In this document: positions 27,643 to 35,346 of the stretch, piece by piece
How the letters are laid out: each line of letters opens with the position of its first letter
Numbering within the stretch: position 1 is the first letter of the stretch
Origin: G963668655 sp963668655
GTDB taxonomy: Bacteria; Myxococcota_A; SURF-8
Direction of reading: 5' to 3'
DNA: 64,000 nt
NCBI GenBank assembly: GCA_963668655.2
Contig: CAXXPQ010000003.1
Coordinates: forward strand, 248,001-312,000
Position numbers and translations under genes: made by a program
The notes under the pieces: model-generated
What the model was told of the DNA's origin: nothing
The model's input: only the letters and a program-made list of their open reading frames with translations
Databases searched by the model: none

Positions 27643-29815
27643 CCAGGATTTTCCGTACCTGATCGGCGTCCGGAGCGTTGGGAGCCATCTTCAGGTACAG
27701 GCGATATTCCCGGATGGCATCCGAACTGCGTCCCATGGAGGCATAGGCGATGCCGAGTCCGCGATGCGCCTGGGCGAAACGCGGGTTGAGTTTCAGGGCT
27801 CTCTTGTATTCCTGCACGGCCTGATCGAACTTCCGACCGGTAACGGCCTTGTTTCCGCTGATGTAATGCTCCTTGGCAAGTTTCTTCTTCTCGGCGGGCG
27901 AGGGCTCTTCCGTATTGCTTTTCTTTTCCTTGGCGGCGGCCTGACGACGCTTCTTTTCCTCTTCGCGCCGCTTTTTCTCTTCCGCCCGGCGCTTCTTCTC
28001 CTCTTCACGCCGTTTCTGTTCCTCCGCCCGGCGCTTCTGTTCCGCCGCCTCCTGGCGGGAGCGCTCGCTTTCCTTGGCCTGCACGGCGGCGGCTTGCTTC
28101 TTTTCTTCTTCTTCGCGCTGTTTCTGCGCTTCCGCCGCTTTGCGCTTGTCTTCCGCTTCCTTTTCCCGTGCGGCGGCCTTGGCTTCTTCCGATTTTTTGG
28201 AATCTTCCTCCGCCTGTTTCTTACGATCCTCTTCCTGTTGCTGCTGGAGCGCGGCCTCTATGGCCTTCTGGGCGGCTTCTTCTTTCTCCTTGTCCACCAC
28301 GACTTCTTCCGGTTGCTGCTCGGTGGGAGGCTCCGCCACGGCCACGGCGGGTTCCTCCGGCGTATCCGGCAGATCTTCCAGGGATTTCGGCTCGGCCACC
28401 TTCAGCGGTTCTTCTTCCTTGTCCTTTTTGAAATCGGTATAGGCTTCCAGTTGGGCTTTTTCGATCCGAGCCTCGCGGGCCTTCCGTCTCTCCACGTTGC
28501 TGGAGATAAACCAGGCCAGACCGGCGGCCAGAATGAGGAACGCCAGCGCCACACCGGCGGCGGCATAGGTGTGCTTGTGTCCTTTGTCGTCCTTCGAATC
28601 CAGATCGGAGAAATCCACTTCGTTGATGTGGCTTTCCACCGCTTTCTGGGTCTGGCTGATATCGAAGAATCCTGTCACCGCGTCACGGTCGTCCTCGCTG
28701 GTAAGATCGATACCCCCCTTGTGAACGGGTTTGGGAGACTCTTTGGGAGGCTCGACGACAGGATGGTCATCGCTTTTGCGATCCTTGCCTTTGGAAGACT
28801 TCTGGCCTTTTTTATCTTTTTTCTTCTTCTGTGCGGCCTTGCGATCCTCTTCTTCCCGCTTCCTCCGCGCCTCTTCCTGAGCCTTGCGTTCGGCTTCAAC
28901 TTTGACTTTGCGTTCTTCTTCTTCCCGAGCCTGGCGTTCGGCTTCCGCCTGGGCTTTGCGTTCCTCTTCCTCGCGAGCTTTTCGTTCGGCTTCGGCCTGG
29001 GCCTTACGTTCTTCTTCTTCCCGAGCCTGGCGTTCGGCTTCCGCCTGGGCTTTGCGTTCCTCTTCCTCGCGAGCTTTTTGCTCGGCTTCCGCCTGGGCTT
29101 TGCGTTCTTCGTCTTCGCGAACCTTACGTTCGGCTTCGGCCTGGGCTTTGCGTTCTTCGTCTTCGCGAACCTTACGCTCGGCTTCAGCCTGGGCTTTACG
29201 TTCTTCTTCCTCACGAGCCTTGCGCTCGGCTTCGGCCTGGGCTTTGCGTTCTTCGTCTTCGCGAACCTTACGTTCGGCTTCGGCCTGGGCTTTGCGTTCT
29301 TCGTCTTCGCGAACCTTACGCTCGGCTTCAGCCTGGGCTTTACGTTCTTCTTCCTCACGAGCCTTGCGCTCGGCTTCGGCCTGGGCTTTGCGTTCTTCGT
29401 CTTCGCGAACCTTACGCTCGGCTTCGGCCTGGGCTTTACGTTCTTCTTCCTCACGAGCCTTGCGCTCGGCTTCCGCCTGGGCCTTGCGTTCTTCTTCCTC
29501 GCGAACCCGACGTTCAGCCTCGGCTTTGGCTTTCCGTTCGGCTTCCGCCTTACGTTTGCGGGATTCCTCCGCAATCCGCTGGCGAAGCGCCTCCTCTTCC
29601 TTCCGTTGACGTTCCTTCAGGGCTTCCCGTTTTTTATCGGCTTCGGCTGAATCGGGCGGCGGTTTGTTTCCACCACCTTCGGGAAGAATGATGGTGGCCT
29701 GCATGGCGATTTCGAAACGCGCCCGGCAAATCGGACATGTGAGCTGCTTTTTTCCTCCGGGAGGAAACTCCCCCGCATCAAAGGAAACGTGACACCTTGG
29801 GCAATTTACGTCCAT
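27635..29815 (-). CDS. Zinc-ribbon / coiled-coil repeat / transmembrane / TPR scaffold protein
   Basis: 726 residues in four parts. The N-terminus is an MJ0042-type zinc ribbon (CPRC, then CPIC). Residues 95-302 are 13 tandem copies of a 16-residue charged unit (KAQAEAERKAREEEER type) predicted to form a very long single helix or coiled coil. One transmembrane helix is at about 417-438 (VALAFLILAAGLAWFI). A second Glu/Lys/Arg-rich segment leads to a C-terminal TPR domain (EYKRALKLNPRFAQAHRGLG). The likely topology is zinc ribbon and coiled coil inside, TPR in the periplasm, as in some motility or envelope scaffolds of Myxococcota. Function unknown. First gene of the operon with comF. Confidence 0.87.
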   Translation of the reverse strand: MDVNCPRCHVSFDAGEFPPGGKKQLTCPICRARFEIAMQATIILPEGGGNKPPPDSAEADKKREALKERQRKEEEALRQRIAEESRKRKAEAERKAKAEAERRVREEEERKAQAEAERKAREEEERKAQAEAERKVREDEERKAQAEAERKAREEEERKAQAEAERKVREDEERKAQAEAERKVREDEERKAQAEAERKAREEEERKAQAEAERKVREDEERKAQAEAERKVREDEERKAQAEAEQKAREEEERKAQAEAERQAREEEERKAQAEAERKAREEEERKAQAEAERQAREEEERKVKVEAERKAQEEARRKREEEDRKAAQKKKKDKKGQKSSKGKDRKSDDHPVVEPPKESPKPVHKGGIDLTSEDDRDAVTGFFDISQTQKAVESHINEVDFSDLDSKDDKGHKHTYAAAGVALAFLILAAGLAWFISSNVERRKAREARIEKAQLEAYTDFKKDKEEEPLKVAEPKSLEDLPDTPEEPAVAVAEPPTEQQPEEVVVDKEKEEAAQKAIEAALQQQQEEDRKKQAEEDSKKSEEAKAAAREKEAEDKRKAAEAQKQREEEEKKQAAAVQAKESERSRQEAAEQKRRAEEQKRREEEKKRRAEEKKRREEEKKRRQAAAKEKKSNTEEPSPAEKKKLAKEHYISGNKAVTGRKFDQAVQEYKRALKLNPRFAQAHRGLGIAYASMGRSSDAIREYRLYLKMAPNAPDADQVRKILGE
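28910..29533 (-). repeat. In-gene tandem repeat, 13 copies of 48 bp
   Basis: Thirteen consecutive 48-bp units inside the scaffold gene encode 16-residue repeats that differ mainly by KA/KV/QA and EE/DE alternation. Copies alternate in a higher-order pattern: the unit pair ending REDEER recurs, which suggests recent unit expansion and exchange. Expected to vary in number between strains. Long open frames on the opposite strand arise from this repeat and are not genes. Confidence 0.92.
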
Positions 29816-29933
29816 CTTTATTCGCTTTCAGCTGCTTAGGAGATTCCGCTCTGCCATTATCGGTGGCATTTTAGCGAAATGAAGGTTCAAAGTCCAGATT
29901 TTTTGCTTACATATATCCCCATGCGGCCGATGT

Positions 29934-30629
29934 TTAGAATTGGAGTTTCAGGGCGATCCGAATCTTCTTTCTCGTTTCTTTAACCATTTGAAATGAATGA
30001 CTTTTATCGGCTCCAGGTCGTCTCTCCGGAAAAACATTCAACAAACGCACCGGCGGCCGTTCCGGATCCTCGCGGACGCGGTCGAGCAGATCGAAAAACG
30101 CCTCCCGGGATTTTCGGCGGGCTTCGAATCCGAAATGCGAACCGACTCCGATCAGTACGGCTGCGGAAAACGTCGCCCCAAGACCGGAAAGCAAATACGT
30201 CCGTCCTCCATCCGCTCCCATCCCGAAAAGCAACGCCCCGGCGATGAGCGCCGCGCCGCCCGTGACGCCCGTTCCGATGAAAATGGAACTCGATTTTCGT
30301 TGCAGACGGCGGATTTCATCCACGGAGGCCGCATATTCCGGCTCGCTTCTCAAAAGATCCAAAAGTGCTTTCTTTTCCAGGATCCGATCTCCCACCTCGA
30401 AACGGAGAGGAGACGATTTGGGGGAAGTCACCCGATAGGAATGCGGGCGATTCTCCGCGTTCTCCCCCGCCCATAACGGAGGAGAATACGTAAAAGCAAA
30501 AGTCAAGAGGAGTAGACTGAAAAGAAACGTCCGGACAAGACGGAAGTCCGGTCTCTTCCAGGAACGGTCCGTCGGAAAAAAAACGATGCGGCTCCCGAAA
30601 CGAATATCAGTTGGTTTTCGCCCAGGCAT
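29934..30629 (-). CDS. Exported/membrane protein of unknown function
   Basis: 231 residues. A hydrophobic segment FLFSLLLLTFAFTYSPPLWAGEN near residues 36-55 looks like a signal sequence with an AxA-like cleavage region, though it is preceded by an unusually long basic N-terminus. Two further hydrophobic helices occur at about 118-136 and 143-162 (FIGTGVTGGAALIAGALLFG and LSGLGATFSAAVLIGVG). The C-terminus is basic. The ATG at 30629 overlaps the end of the upstream gene by 23 bases. No family recognised. Confidence 0.65.
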   Translation of the reverse strand: MPGRKPTDIRFGSRIVFFPTDRSWKRPDFRLVRTFLFSLLLLTFAFTYSPPLWAGENAENRPHSYRVTSPKSSPLRFEVGDRILEKKALLDLLRSEPEYAASVDEIRRLQRKSSSIFIGTGVTGGAALIAGALLFGMGADGGRTYLLSGLGATFSAAVLIGVGSHFGFEARRKSREAFFDLLDRVREDPERPPVRLLNVFPERRPGADKSHSFQMVKETRKKIRIALKLQF

Positions 30630-31875
30630 CGTAAAGGGAACGCTTGAACTTCGGGATATTGCGGCGTTTTTTCTTGAGGATATCGGGCAGCTTTTCCTTG
30701 ATTTGTACGAAAACGTTTCCGATGGCGATATCGTATTCTCCGGCGACGATGGTTTCCGTAACGGTGAACAGGCGACCGGCGAAGGTGCTCCAGACTTCCA
30801 CGATCAGTTGCAGATCGCCTTTCCGGTTTTTCAGCGTCCCGGCCAGGAAAAGATCGCCGTCGTGTTCGTCCTTCATCACTCTTTTGGCTTTGCTGGCCCT
30901 GCCGGAGAGGCGCACCGGAAAGACGGCCGGAGTAAAGTAATCGACTTCACTGACTTTTTCTTCCATTTTCTTGGCGACCAGTTCCCGCTTCTCCGCGTCC
31001 GCCGCTCCCTTGGCCTTATCCGCGATTTCGGTCACGCCCACCATCAGCCGGAAAGCCCTGGCCGCGTCGAAAGCGCCCTCGGCCCGTAAAGTACCCGTAA
31101 CCTTGGCTCCGGAAACTCCCGCGCCTTGCCGTTTGTTGATGAAATCCACGATATTGTACCAGCTGGTTCCGTTGAACCCGATCCGATAGACCGTGGCGTC
31201 CTTGGAATATTCCCAGAACTGGGTACGGGTCACCTGGGCCACTTGGCGAAGCCCGCCAAGCAGTTCCTCCGCCTGATCCCGACTACCGAAACCGGTCACC
31301 CTTAGCTCACCTTCCAACGTTCCACGCATACGCACCTGAACCAGGTTGGAGAAGCGAATCGCCATGGGCATGGAGACTTTCTTCAGCGCATTCCCCAAGG
31401 CTTTCATCATGTTGGCGCCCGTGCCGTAGGTTTTCTGTTCCAGATCCAGAACGTGCTTTCCGGAATCCACGCTGAACACCTTCAGATCGATCTGAACGTC
31501 GATCCCTTTCATCTTCGCCGAAGGAGCCCCCTCCCGGGATGTCGCGGTCACCCGACCGCCGATAATCAGATCCGCGTCCACGGACATGACATTGCTGCAA
31601 ATCTTCTTTTCCATCAGCCCGTCCACCGGACAGCCGCTTGCGATCACGGCGTTATCGTCCGTCGCCAGGGAAATGAAATTGAGTTTCTCCAATTTTCCTT
31701 TCCAGAGCGAGGGCGTCAGCGGCATATCCTGTTTCACCCCGTCCACCGTCTCCTCCACCACCCACAAAAGCCGCAGGGGATAGGTCATTTTGATGGTTTT
31801 GCTCTGGGCGAAAGCCGTGGAACTCATCAGAACGATGATTCCGACTGCAAGCCAAAAGGCGACGCGCCGCGACAT
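30607..31875 (-). CDS. Secreted protein of unknown function
   Basis: 422 residues with a clean Sec signal peptide (MSRRVAFWLAVGIIVLMSS, cleavage after AFA). The ATG at 31875 follows a strong GGAGG site; an in-frame ATG 15 bases earlier is less likely. A segment with two cysteines (ASGCPVDGLMEKKIC) precedes VDADLIIGGRVTA, a pattern seen in periplasmic proteins that combine an ABC-like curli/FlgT-type fold, and it loosely recalls the small exported protein at 51271-51876. Co-oriented and overlapping with the downstream membrane protein gene, so the two may act together. No enzymatic motif. Confidence 0.7.
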   Translation of the reverse strand: MSRRVAFWLAVGIIVLMSSTAFAQSKTIKMTYPLRLLWVVEETVDGVKQDMPLTPSLWKGKLEKLNFISLATDDNAVIASGCPVDGLMEKKICSNVMSVDADLIIGGRVTATSREGAPSAKMKGIDVQIDLKVFSVDSGKHVLDLEQKTYGTGANMMKALGNALKKVSMPMAIRFSNLVQVRMRGTLEGELRVTGFGSRDQAEELLGGLRQVAQVTRTQFWEYSKDATVYRIGFNGTSWYNIVDFINKRQGAGVSGAKVTGTLRAEGAFDAARAFRLMVGVTEIADKAKGAADAEKRELVAKKMEEKVSEVDYFTPAVFPVRLSGRASKAKRVMKDEHDGDLFLAGTLKNRKGDLQLIVEVWSTFAGRLFTVTETIVAGEYDIAIGNVFVQIKEKLPDILKKKRRNIPKFKRSLYDAWAKTN

Positions 31876-32002
31876 GGGTTCCTCCTGCATTCTGGTGCGA
31901 TTCTTCCCGATTTCCGGTCTCGTCGGTCACCCGGTTCCCCGTTCCGATCCGAAAAGACCATGAATTTTTGAAGCTTAGCACAAATGCTCCAAAGCTCGCA
32001 AC

Positions 32003-32167
32003 TAAGCCGTCTCAAAAAATGCCGACCGAAAGATTTCAAGAGGATTTCCCGTCGGATTCGTCGGCGGCGTGGCGAGAAATAACGGGAAGCTTTCAAAAAA
32101 GCGACCGGCGGCGAAGACAGCGGTAAGACATCCGAATTCCGACCGAACGCGTTCCTGATGCGGCTTC
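32003..32167. repeat. MITE-like element, copy A
   Basis: About 165 bp with imperfect terminal inverted repeats (TAAGCCGTCTCA at the left, TGATGCGGCTTC at the right) and no coding capacity. It aligns over its whole length with 52223-52385, sharing for example the block CATCCGAA, GTCGGATTCGTCGG and CCGACCGAACG. Target-site duplication is not evident here, so this copy looks older than copy B. Confidence 0.8.
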
Positions 32168-32321
32168 TCAATGTACTTTCAGAGCCCGAGAAAACAGGAG
32201 ATTGAAAGCCGGCCAGCGGCTTTTGTTGGAATGAATTTTCCTCGTTATCTTTCTATGCAATCATGGAAGTTCGCGTCCGGAATTCTTAACCGGACAGACA
32301 ACTGGAAACAGCGGAATCGAA

Positions 32322-34013
32322 ATGAAAATGAAGAAACAACCGCCTTCGACGGGACGCATGGACGACGACGCCATCCACGCCGTATTGCATTACCATGAAA
32401 TTACGAAGCACCATCCCGACCGCTTCGCCCCCTCGCCAGGCTACCTGGACTGGGAAAACCAACCCACTCCATTCCGTTTTTACAAAGGCGCGGATCGTAT
32501 TTTTATGGAGGAATCCCCGCTGACCGGTCCGTCATACGGTGATCTTTTCAAGCGAAACTCCATTACCGCCCAACAACCAAATAAAAAAAGCCTGTCCGAT
32601 TTTTTCCATGATTCCATGGGTTTGTCCGCCTGGAAGGAGCATGGAGGCAATCGATGGGCCTTGCGCGTGAACCCGTCATCCGGCAATCTGCATCCCACGG
32701 AAACCTATCTGATCTCCGGCCCGGTGACGGATCTTACGGAATCCGGCGGCATATTCCACTACGATCCTTTTCAGCACGCCCTGGAAACACGCCTCGCCTG
32801 GACGAATACTCAGTGGAATGAGCTATTCGCCACCCTGCCGCATGGAAGCTTTCTGGTGGCGCTGACCTCCATCCACTGGCGGGAAAGCTGGAAATACGGA
32901 GAGCGCGCCTTCCGATACTGCCAGCACGACATCGGACACGCTTTAGCGGCCCTGGCCGTTTCCGCGAGAATTCAGGGCTGGTCCACTCGCCTATTGGAAA
33001 ACACCACGGACGAGGAAATTTCCATCCTGTCGGGGATTCACGAACAGTCCGGACCGGAAGCCGAAACCCCGGGGGTTCTCCTGGCCGTTTTCCCCGCTGA
33101 AATTTTTCCCGACTCCGATGCAGCGAGCTCTTTTCATCCATCGGAAACGGTTCTTGAAGAGTTGCAAATTGCTTCCTGGCAAGGCGTTCCCAATCGCCTG
33201 AGCCGAAACCAGCGAGACTGGTCGAATATCGGAATGGTTTCCGACGCCGCCTGTAAAACCACCCGACCGGACACGCCTTTCCGGACACGCCCCTCCTACC
33301 CGACCCTATCTCCTCCGGATGAGCCGCCGGACTTGCGCCCGGCCGCCGAAATCGTTCGCAACCGACGCAGCGCCGTGGAGATGGATGCCAAGACCCACAT
33401 GGCAAAAGACGCCTTTTTCCGATTGCTCACGCGACTTCTCCCCACCGACGGCCACCCGGTATTCGATCTGCATCCCTGGAAACCGGCCCTGCATCTTTTG
33501 ATTTTCGTCCATCGCGTGGAAGGTCTCCTTCCCGGTCTCTACGCCCTGATCCGTCATCCGGGAGACCGCGAGTCCGTGCAAGCCTGTCTCGGCAAGGACT
33601 TTTCCTGGCGTCCCCTTTCCGATGCGCCGAAGGATCTCGCTCTGTTCCTGCTCGATTCAGGAGATTTTCGCGACATCTCCCGCGAAGTCTCCTGCCGCCA
33701 GGACATCGCCGCGGACGGCGCGTTTTCCCTGGGAATGATCGCGAACGTTCGGGAGGGGATCCGGCGGCACGGTCCCTGGTTTTACCGCCGCCTGTTCTGG
33801 GAAGCCGGAATGATCGGGCAGATGCTGTATCTGGAGGCGGAAGCCGCGGGCCTGCGAGGCACCGGCATCGGTTGCCATTTCGACGACCACCTGCACCTGT
33901 TGCTCGGTATGCTGGATTCCGAATTGAAAAGCCTGTATCACTTCACGGTGGGCGGCGCCATCGAGGATCCGCGCCTGCGGACCTATCCGGCCTACTTTCA
34001 CCGAACGCCCTGA
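32322..34013 (+). CDS. SagB-like nitroreductase-family oxidoreductase (two nitroreductase domains)
   Basis: 563-residue flavoprotein-like protein with two nitroreductase-fold halves, as in SagB/ThcOx-type dehydrogenases. The first half has HYHEITKHHPDRFAPSPG, RVNPSSGNLHPTETY and FRYCQHDIGHALAALAVSA. The second has AEIVRNRRSAVEMDAKTHM, then QDIAADGAFSLGMIANV and FWEAGMIGQMLYLEAEAAG, with ending GIGCHFDDHLH. Such proteins oxidise azolines in RiPP pathways when with a cyclodehydratase, but none is nearby, so this is an orphan nitroreductase that may act on another substrate. The start at 32322 is not certain; ATG 32358 is possible. It lies 154 bases after the MITE-like element. Confidence 0.85.
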   Translation: MKMKKQPPSTGRMDDDAIHAVLHYHEITKHHPDRFAPSPGYLDWENQPTPFRFYKGADRIFMEESPLTGPSYGDLFKRNSITAQQPNKKSLSDFFHDSMGLSAWKEHGGNRWALRVNPSSGNLHPTETYLISGPVTDLTESGGIFHYDPFQHALETRLAWTNTQWNELFATLPHGSFLVALTSIHWRESWKYGERAFRYCQHDIGHALAALAVSARIQGWSTRLLENTTDEEISILSGIHEQSGPEAETPGVLLAVFPAEIFPDSDAASSFHPSETVLEELQIASWQGVPNRLSRNQRDWSNIGMVSDAACKTTRPDTPFRTRPSYPTLSPPDEPPDLRPAAEIVRNRRSAVEMDAKTHMAKDAFFRLLTRLLPTDGHPVFDLHPWKPALHLLIFVHRVEGLLPGLYALIRHPGDRESVQACLGKDFSWRPLSDAPKDLALFLLDSGDFRDISREVSCRQDIAADGAFSLGMIANVREGIRRHGPWFYRRLFWEAGMIGQMLYLEAEAAGLRGTGIGCHFDDHLHLLLGMLDSELKSLYHFTVGGAIEDPRLRTYPAYFHRTP

Positions 34014-34100
34014 AGCGGACAGCGAATGGATTTTCCGCGATCGATCCGGCATGCCGATTCGAACCGAAGACCCCGGGGCCTGCATCCACTGCCGCACGAC

Positions 34101-34297
34101 GCCCCGCCTGGCATGGTTTTTGCGAAGCTTCCCGGGAGCGGAAAGCATTCCCAACCTTTCCGCTCCCGGGAAGCTGCCGGCGCGCCTTTTGCACTCGGCA
34201 TCGACTTTGCGTTCCGCTTTTACATATTGAAAATGTATGCAAAGTACATGCCGTAGCAAAAGGCGTGCCGGGTGCAAAAACCCATGCCAGGCGGGGC
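34101..34297. repeat. Cloverleaf-like nested inverted-repeat element
   Basis: Three nested stems occupy the gap before tesB. The outer arms at 34101-34123 and 34274-34297 are complementary over 23 of 24 positions with one inserted base. Inside them is a perfect 20-bp stem with a 10-base loop (34126-34145 and 34156-34175). A second long imperfect stem follows (34177-34210 and 34239-34271), with a small A/T-rich hairpin at its tip. The parts abut almost exactly, giving a two-leaf structure under a common stem. Arms contain GG-N10-GC motifs of sigma-54 type. No coding capacity. It could be a mobile palindromic element or a structured RNA. Confidence 0.85.
34109..34124 (+). promoter_or_regulatory. 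Candidate sigma-54 (-24/-12) promoter in the left outer arm
   Basis: TGGCATGGTTTTTGCG matches the TGGCAYG-N4-TTGC consensus with exact GG-N10-GC spacing. Similar motifs with the same spacing lie at 34178-34193 and 34261-34276 (plus strand) and at 34270-34255 (minus strand, CGGCACGCCTTTTGCT). Because they are part of palindromic arms, promoter function is uncertain. A plus-strand transcript would start near 34135 and run toward tesB. Confidence 0.4.
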
Positions 34298-34455
34298 GCT
34301 GAAAAGTCGCGAGTCCGGAAAAAAGATCGGCCGCAGTGGCGCTTCGCCGAGGGTTGAGGCATACTGAGGAAGGCGTAACGGTTCGGGAGACATTCTCTTC
34401 CCGGCGCGGGATACGACGACGATTACGCAAGTGAAACATCGATTCGGGAGAAGAC

Positions 34456-35340
34456 ATGACGGATTGCGAAAAACGAAAAGATGTATTGGCGGAACTTCTG
34501 GATCTGCTGAAGTTGGAAAAGATAGAAGAGAATATTTTCCGGGGTCGGAGTCAGGATCTGGGTTTCGGAAACATTTTCGGCGGCCAGGTGCTGGGACAAT
34601 CCCTGTCGGCAGCCAGCCGAACCGTACCGCCGGAACGCCGGGTGCACAGCCTGCACGGCTATTTTCTGCGTCCGGGAGACCCGAAGCAGGCCATCGTTTA
34701 CGACGTGGACTGCATCCGCGACGGAAAAAGTTTCACCACCCGCCGGGTGGTGGCTATTCAGAAGGGACGGGCCATTTTCAGCATGTCGTCGTCTTTTCAG
34801 GTATCGGAGGAAGGTTTCGAGCATCAGGACGGCATGCCGTCGGTCCCTGGACCGGACGGGCTGCTCACCGACGTGGAACGAGCCCGGCAAATCCAAGACC
34901 GGATCCCGGAAGCCATCCGAGCCAAACTTACCTGCGATCGCCCCATCGAGATCCGTCCCGTCAACCCGGTGGATCCCTTCCGGCCGGAGAAACTCCCGCC
35001 GGTCCGCTATTCCTGGTTCCGTGCTTCGGGAGCCTTGCCGGACAATCCGGTGATTCATCCGTATCTTCTGGCCTACGCCTCCGATTTCGGCCTGGTGGGA
35101 ACGGCTCTGTATCCGCACGGCTACACCTTCTGGAATCCCGCCATGCAGGTGGCGAGCATGGATCACGCCATCTGGTTCCACCGAGAATTCCGCATGGACG
35201 AATGGCTGTTGTACACCATGCGCAGCAGCAGCGCCGGAGGCGCCAGAGGGTTGAATTTCGGCCAGATCTTCACCCGCGACGGCCGTCTGGTGGCCAGCAC
35301 CGCCCAGGAGGGTTTGATCCGCCTGCGGGAAAGGCGCTGA
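34456..35340 (+). CDS. tesB: Acyl-CoA thioesterase II (TesB)
   Basis: Hydrolyses acyl-CoA to free fatty acid and CoA. The 294-residue protein is full length with two hot-dog domains. Recognisable segments are FRGRSQDLGFGNIFGGQVLGQ near the N-terminus, VHSLHGYFLRPGD, and the C-terminal QVASMDHAIWFHRE followed by DEWLLYTMRS, with the catalytic Asp in SMDHA. It lies just upstream of mutY with 6 bases between stop and start, so the two are likely co-transcribed. Confidence 0.95.
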   Translation: MTDCEKRKDVLAELLDLLKLEKIEENIFRGRSQDLGFGNIFGGQVLGQSLSAASRTVPPERRVHSLHGYFLRPGDPKQAIVYDVDCIRDGKSFTTRRVVAIQKGRAIFSMSSSFQVSEEGFEHQDGMPSVPGPDGLLTDVERARQIQDRIPEAIRAKLTCDRPIEIRPVNPVDPFRPEKLPPVRYSWFRASGALPDNPVIHPYLLAYASDFGLVGTALYPHGYTFWNPAMQVASMDHAIWFHREFRMDEWLLYTMRSSSAGGARGLNFGQIFTRDGRLVASTAQEGLIRLRERR

Positions 35341-35346
35341 AACCGC

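Noticed and set aside
28884..29609. A plus-strand Ser/Ala/Arg repeat frame and a possible CRISPR-like array of 48-bp units
   Set aside because: The repeats are contiguous without spacers and encode a coiled coil on the minus strand, so this is not a CRISPR array or a separate gene.
27284..29650. A plus-strand open frame of 788 codons rich in LGFGLGFAFF repeats
   Set aside because: It is the complement of the coiled-coil repeat of the minus-strand scaffold gene; composition is a by-product of the repeat.
32322..34013. The nitroreductase as part of a thiopeptide/TOMM RiPP cluster
   Set aside because: No YcaO cyclodehydratase, leader peptidase or precursor peptide is visible around it.
34274..34290. 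A sigma-54 promoter on the minus strand in the right outer arm
   Set aside because: The GG to GC spacing is 11 rather than 10 bases, which sigma-54 does not normally tolerate.
34101..34297. Reading the structured element as a retron or an integron attC site
   Set aside because: No reverse transcriptase or integrase gene is near and the core-site sequences of attC were not found.
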